Shown: in pieces, positions 5,553-5,780 of the stretch
How positions within the stretch are numbered: position 1 is the first letter of the stretch
Layout of the letters: the number at the start of each line of letters is the position of its first letter
DNA from: Kiritimatiellota bacterium
Lineage (GTDB): Bacteria > Verrucomicrobiota > Lentisphaeria > Victivallales > JAADHT01
Direction: 5' to 3'
NCBI GenBank assembly: GCA_013151705.1
Contig: JAADHT010000300.1
Location: forward strand, 1 to 5,780
Length of the DNA: 5,780 bases
Program-made: the position numbers and the translations under genes
Notes under the pieces: model-generated
What the model was told of the DNA's origin: nothing
Seen by the model: the letters and a program-made list of their open reading frames with translations, nothing else
Database searches by the model: none

Positions 5553-5780
5553 TTACTCTTCCATCAATGCTTTGTTGGATTCCCATTGCCCCTCGTCTTC
5601 CAAAAAAACTTCATGGCCTGGAGACGGCATCATCCAATTAAAACCGTCATCGCCAAGATTTTTCCTCAAAGTATTGATGATTCGCTCGCATTTAGCGGGT
5701 GAATCATAGGGGCCGGCTGAGAAAAACGGTTTTCCGTTTTGTCCAAACGTGAATTCGGCGTCGCTATTTTAGGCAGTCCG
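5553..5780 (-). pseudogene. 3' part of an unrecognised minus-strand gene, apparently broken
   Basis: Reading leftwards from the window edge, the minus strand has a protein-like frame ending at TAA (5555-5553). It contains E-F-T-F-G-Q-N-G-K-P-F-F-S-A-G-P-Y-D-S-P, then a C-E-R-I-I-N-T-L-R-K helix, then W-M-M-P-S-P-G-H-E-V-F-L-E-D-E-G-Q-W, with an acidic tail. The residue mix, rich in aromatics and Gly/Pro turns with an amphipathic helix, looks like a true C-terminal domain. However, an in-frame TAA lies at 5771-5769, and no ATG, GTG or TTG follows it until well inside the conserved-looking part. The alternative minus frame at the edge (L-P-K-I-A-T-P) is open and could join it by a frameshift near 5757-5765. 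It is therefore either a frameshifted or nonsense-bearing remnant, or a gene with a sequence error. No family is recognised. Confidence 0.4.

Noticed and set aside
5210..5641. 143-residue + strand frame overlapping the small membrane protein gene
   Set aside because: It is rich in Arg and Ser with no domain logic, while the frame at 5178-5495 has paired cysteine knuckles and hydrophobic segments.

Overview
The window reads as a bacterial chromosome segment with three co-directional conserved genes, followed by an acquired-looking toxin-antitoxin cassette and a poorly conserved tail. All clear genes are on the + strand. The purine-rich Shine-Dalgarno sites, a bacterial-type queuine tRNA gene and a Uup-type ABC-F gene show a bacterium. 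The phylum cannot be fixed from these genes; a Gram-negative, mid-GC host is a guess.

Layout: (1) 1-191 is the 3' end of an NAD(P)H-hydrate repair dehydratase gene (nnrD / YjeF C-terminal domain). (2) 280-2214 is a complete uup-like ABC-F ATPase with both nucleotide-binding domains and the C-terminal coiled coil. (3) 2215-2446 is an intergenic stretch with a GC-rich hairpin after uup and a perfect 7-bp inverted repeat just ahead of the next gene. (4) 2447-3547 is a complete tgt, with all catalytic and zinc residues present. (5) 3631-3683 is a promoter with an inverted-repeat operator. (6) 3696-4328 and 4318-5181 form an overlapping AbiEi antitoxin / AbiEii nucleotidyltransferase toxin pair. 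(7) 5178-5495 is an unrecognised 105-residue membrane protein with cysteine knuckles at both ends; its start codon overlaps the toxin stop codon. (8) 5475-5504 is a weak terminator-like hairpin plus T-run. (9) 5553-5780, on the - strand, holds the 3' part of an unrecognised gene that looks broken or frameshifted at the window edge.

The housekeeping genes serve metabolite repair (NnrD), ribosome-associated ATPase activity (Uup) and queuosine modification of tRNA anticodons (Tgt). The AbiE pair is a self-contained module: the antitoxin is expected to repress the promoter at 3631-3658 through the palindrome at its start site and to neutralise the toxin, a nucleotidyltransferase of the family that includes tRNA-modifying toxins. 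The pair is visibly more AT-rich than its surroundings, which suggests horizontal acquisition between tgt and the downstream genes. The most novel candidate is the small membrane protein coupled to the toxin: it could be a third component of the module, or a resident gene that the cassette landed against.
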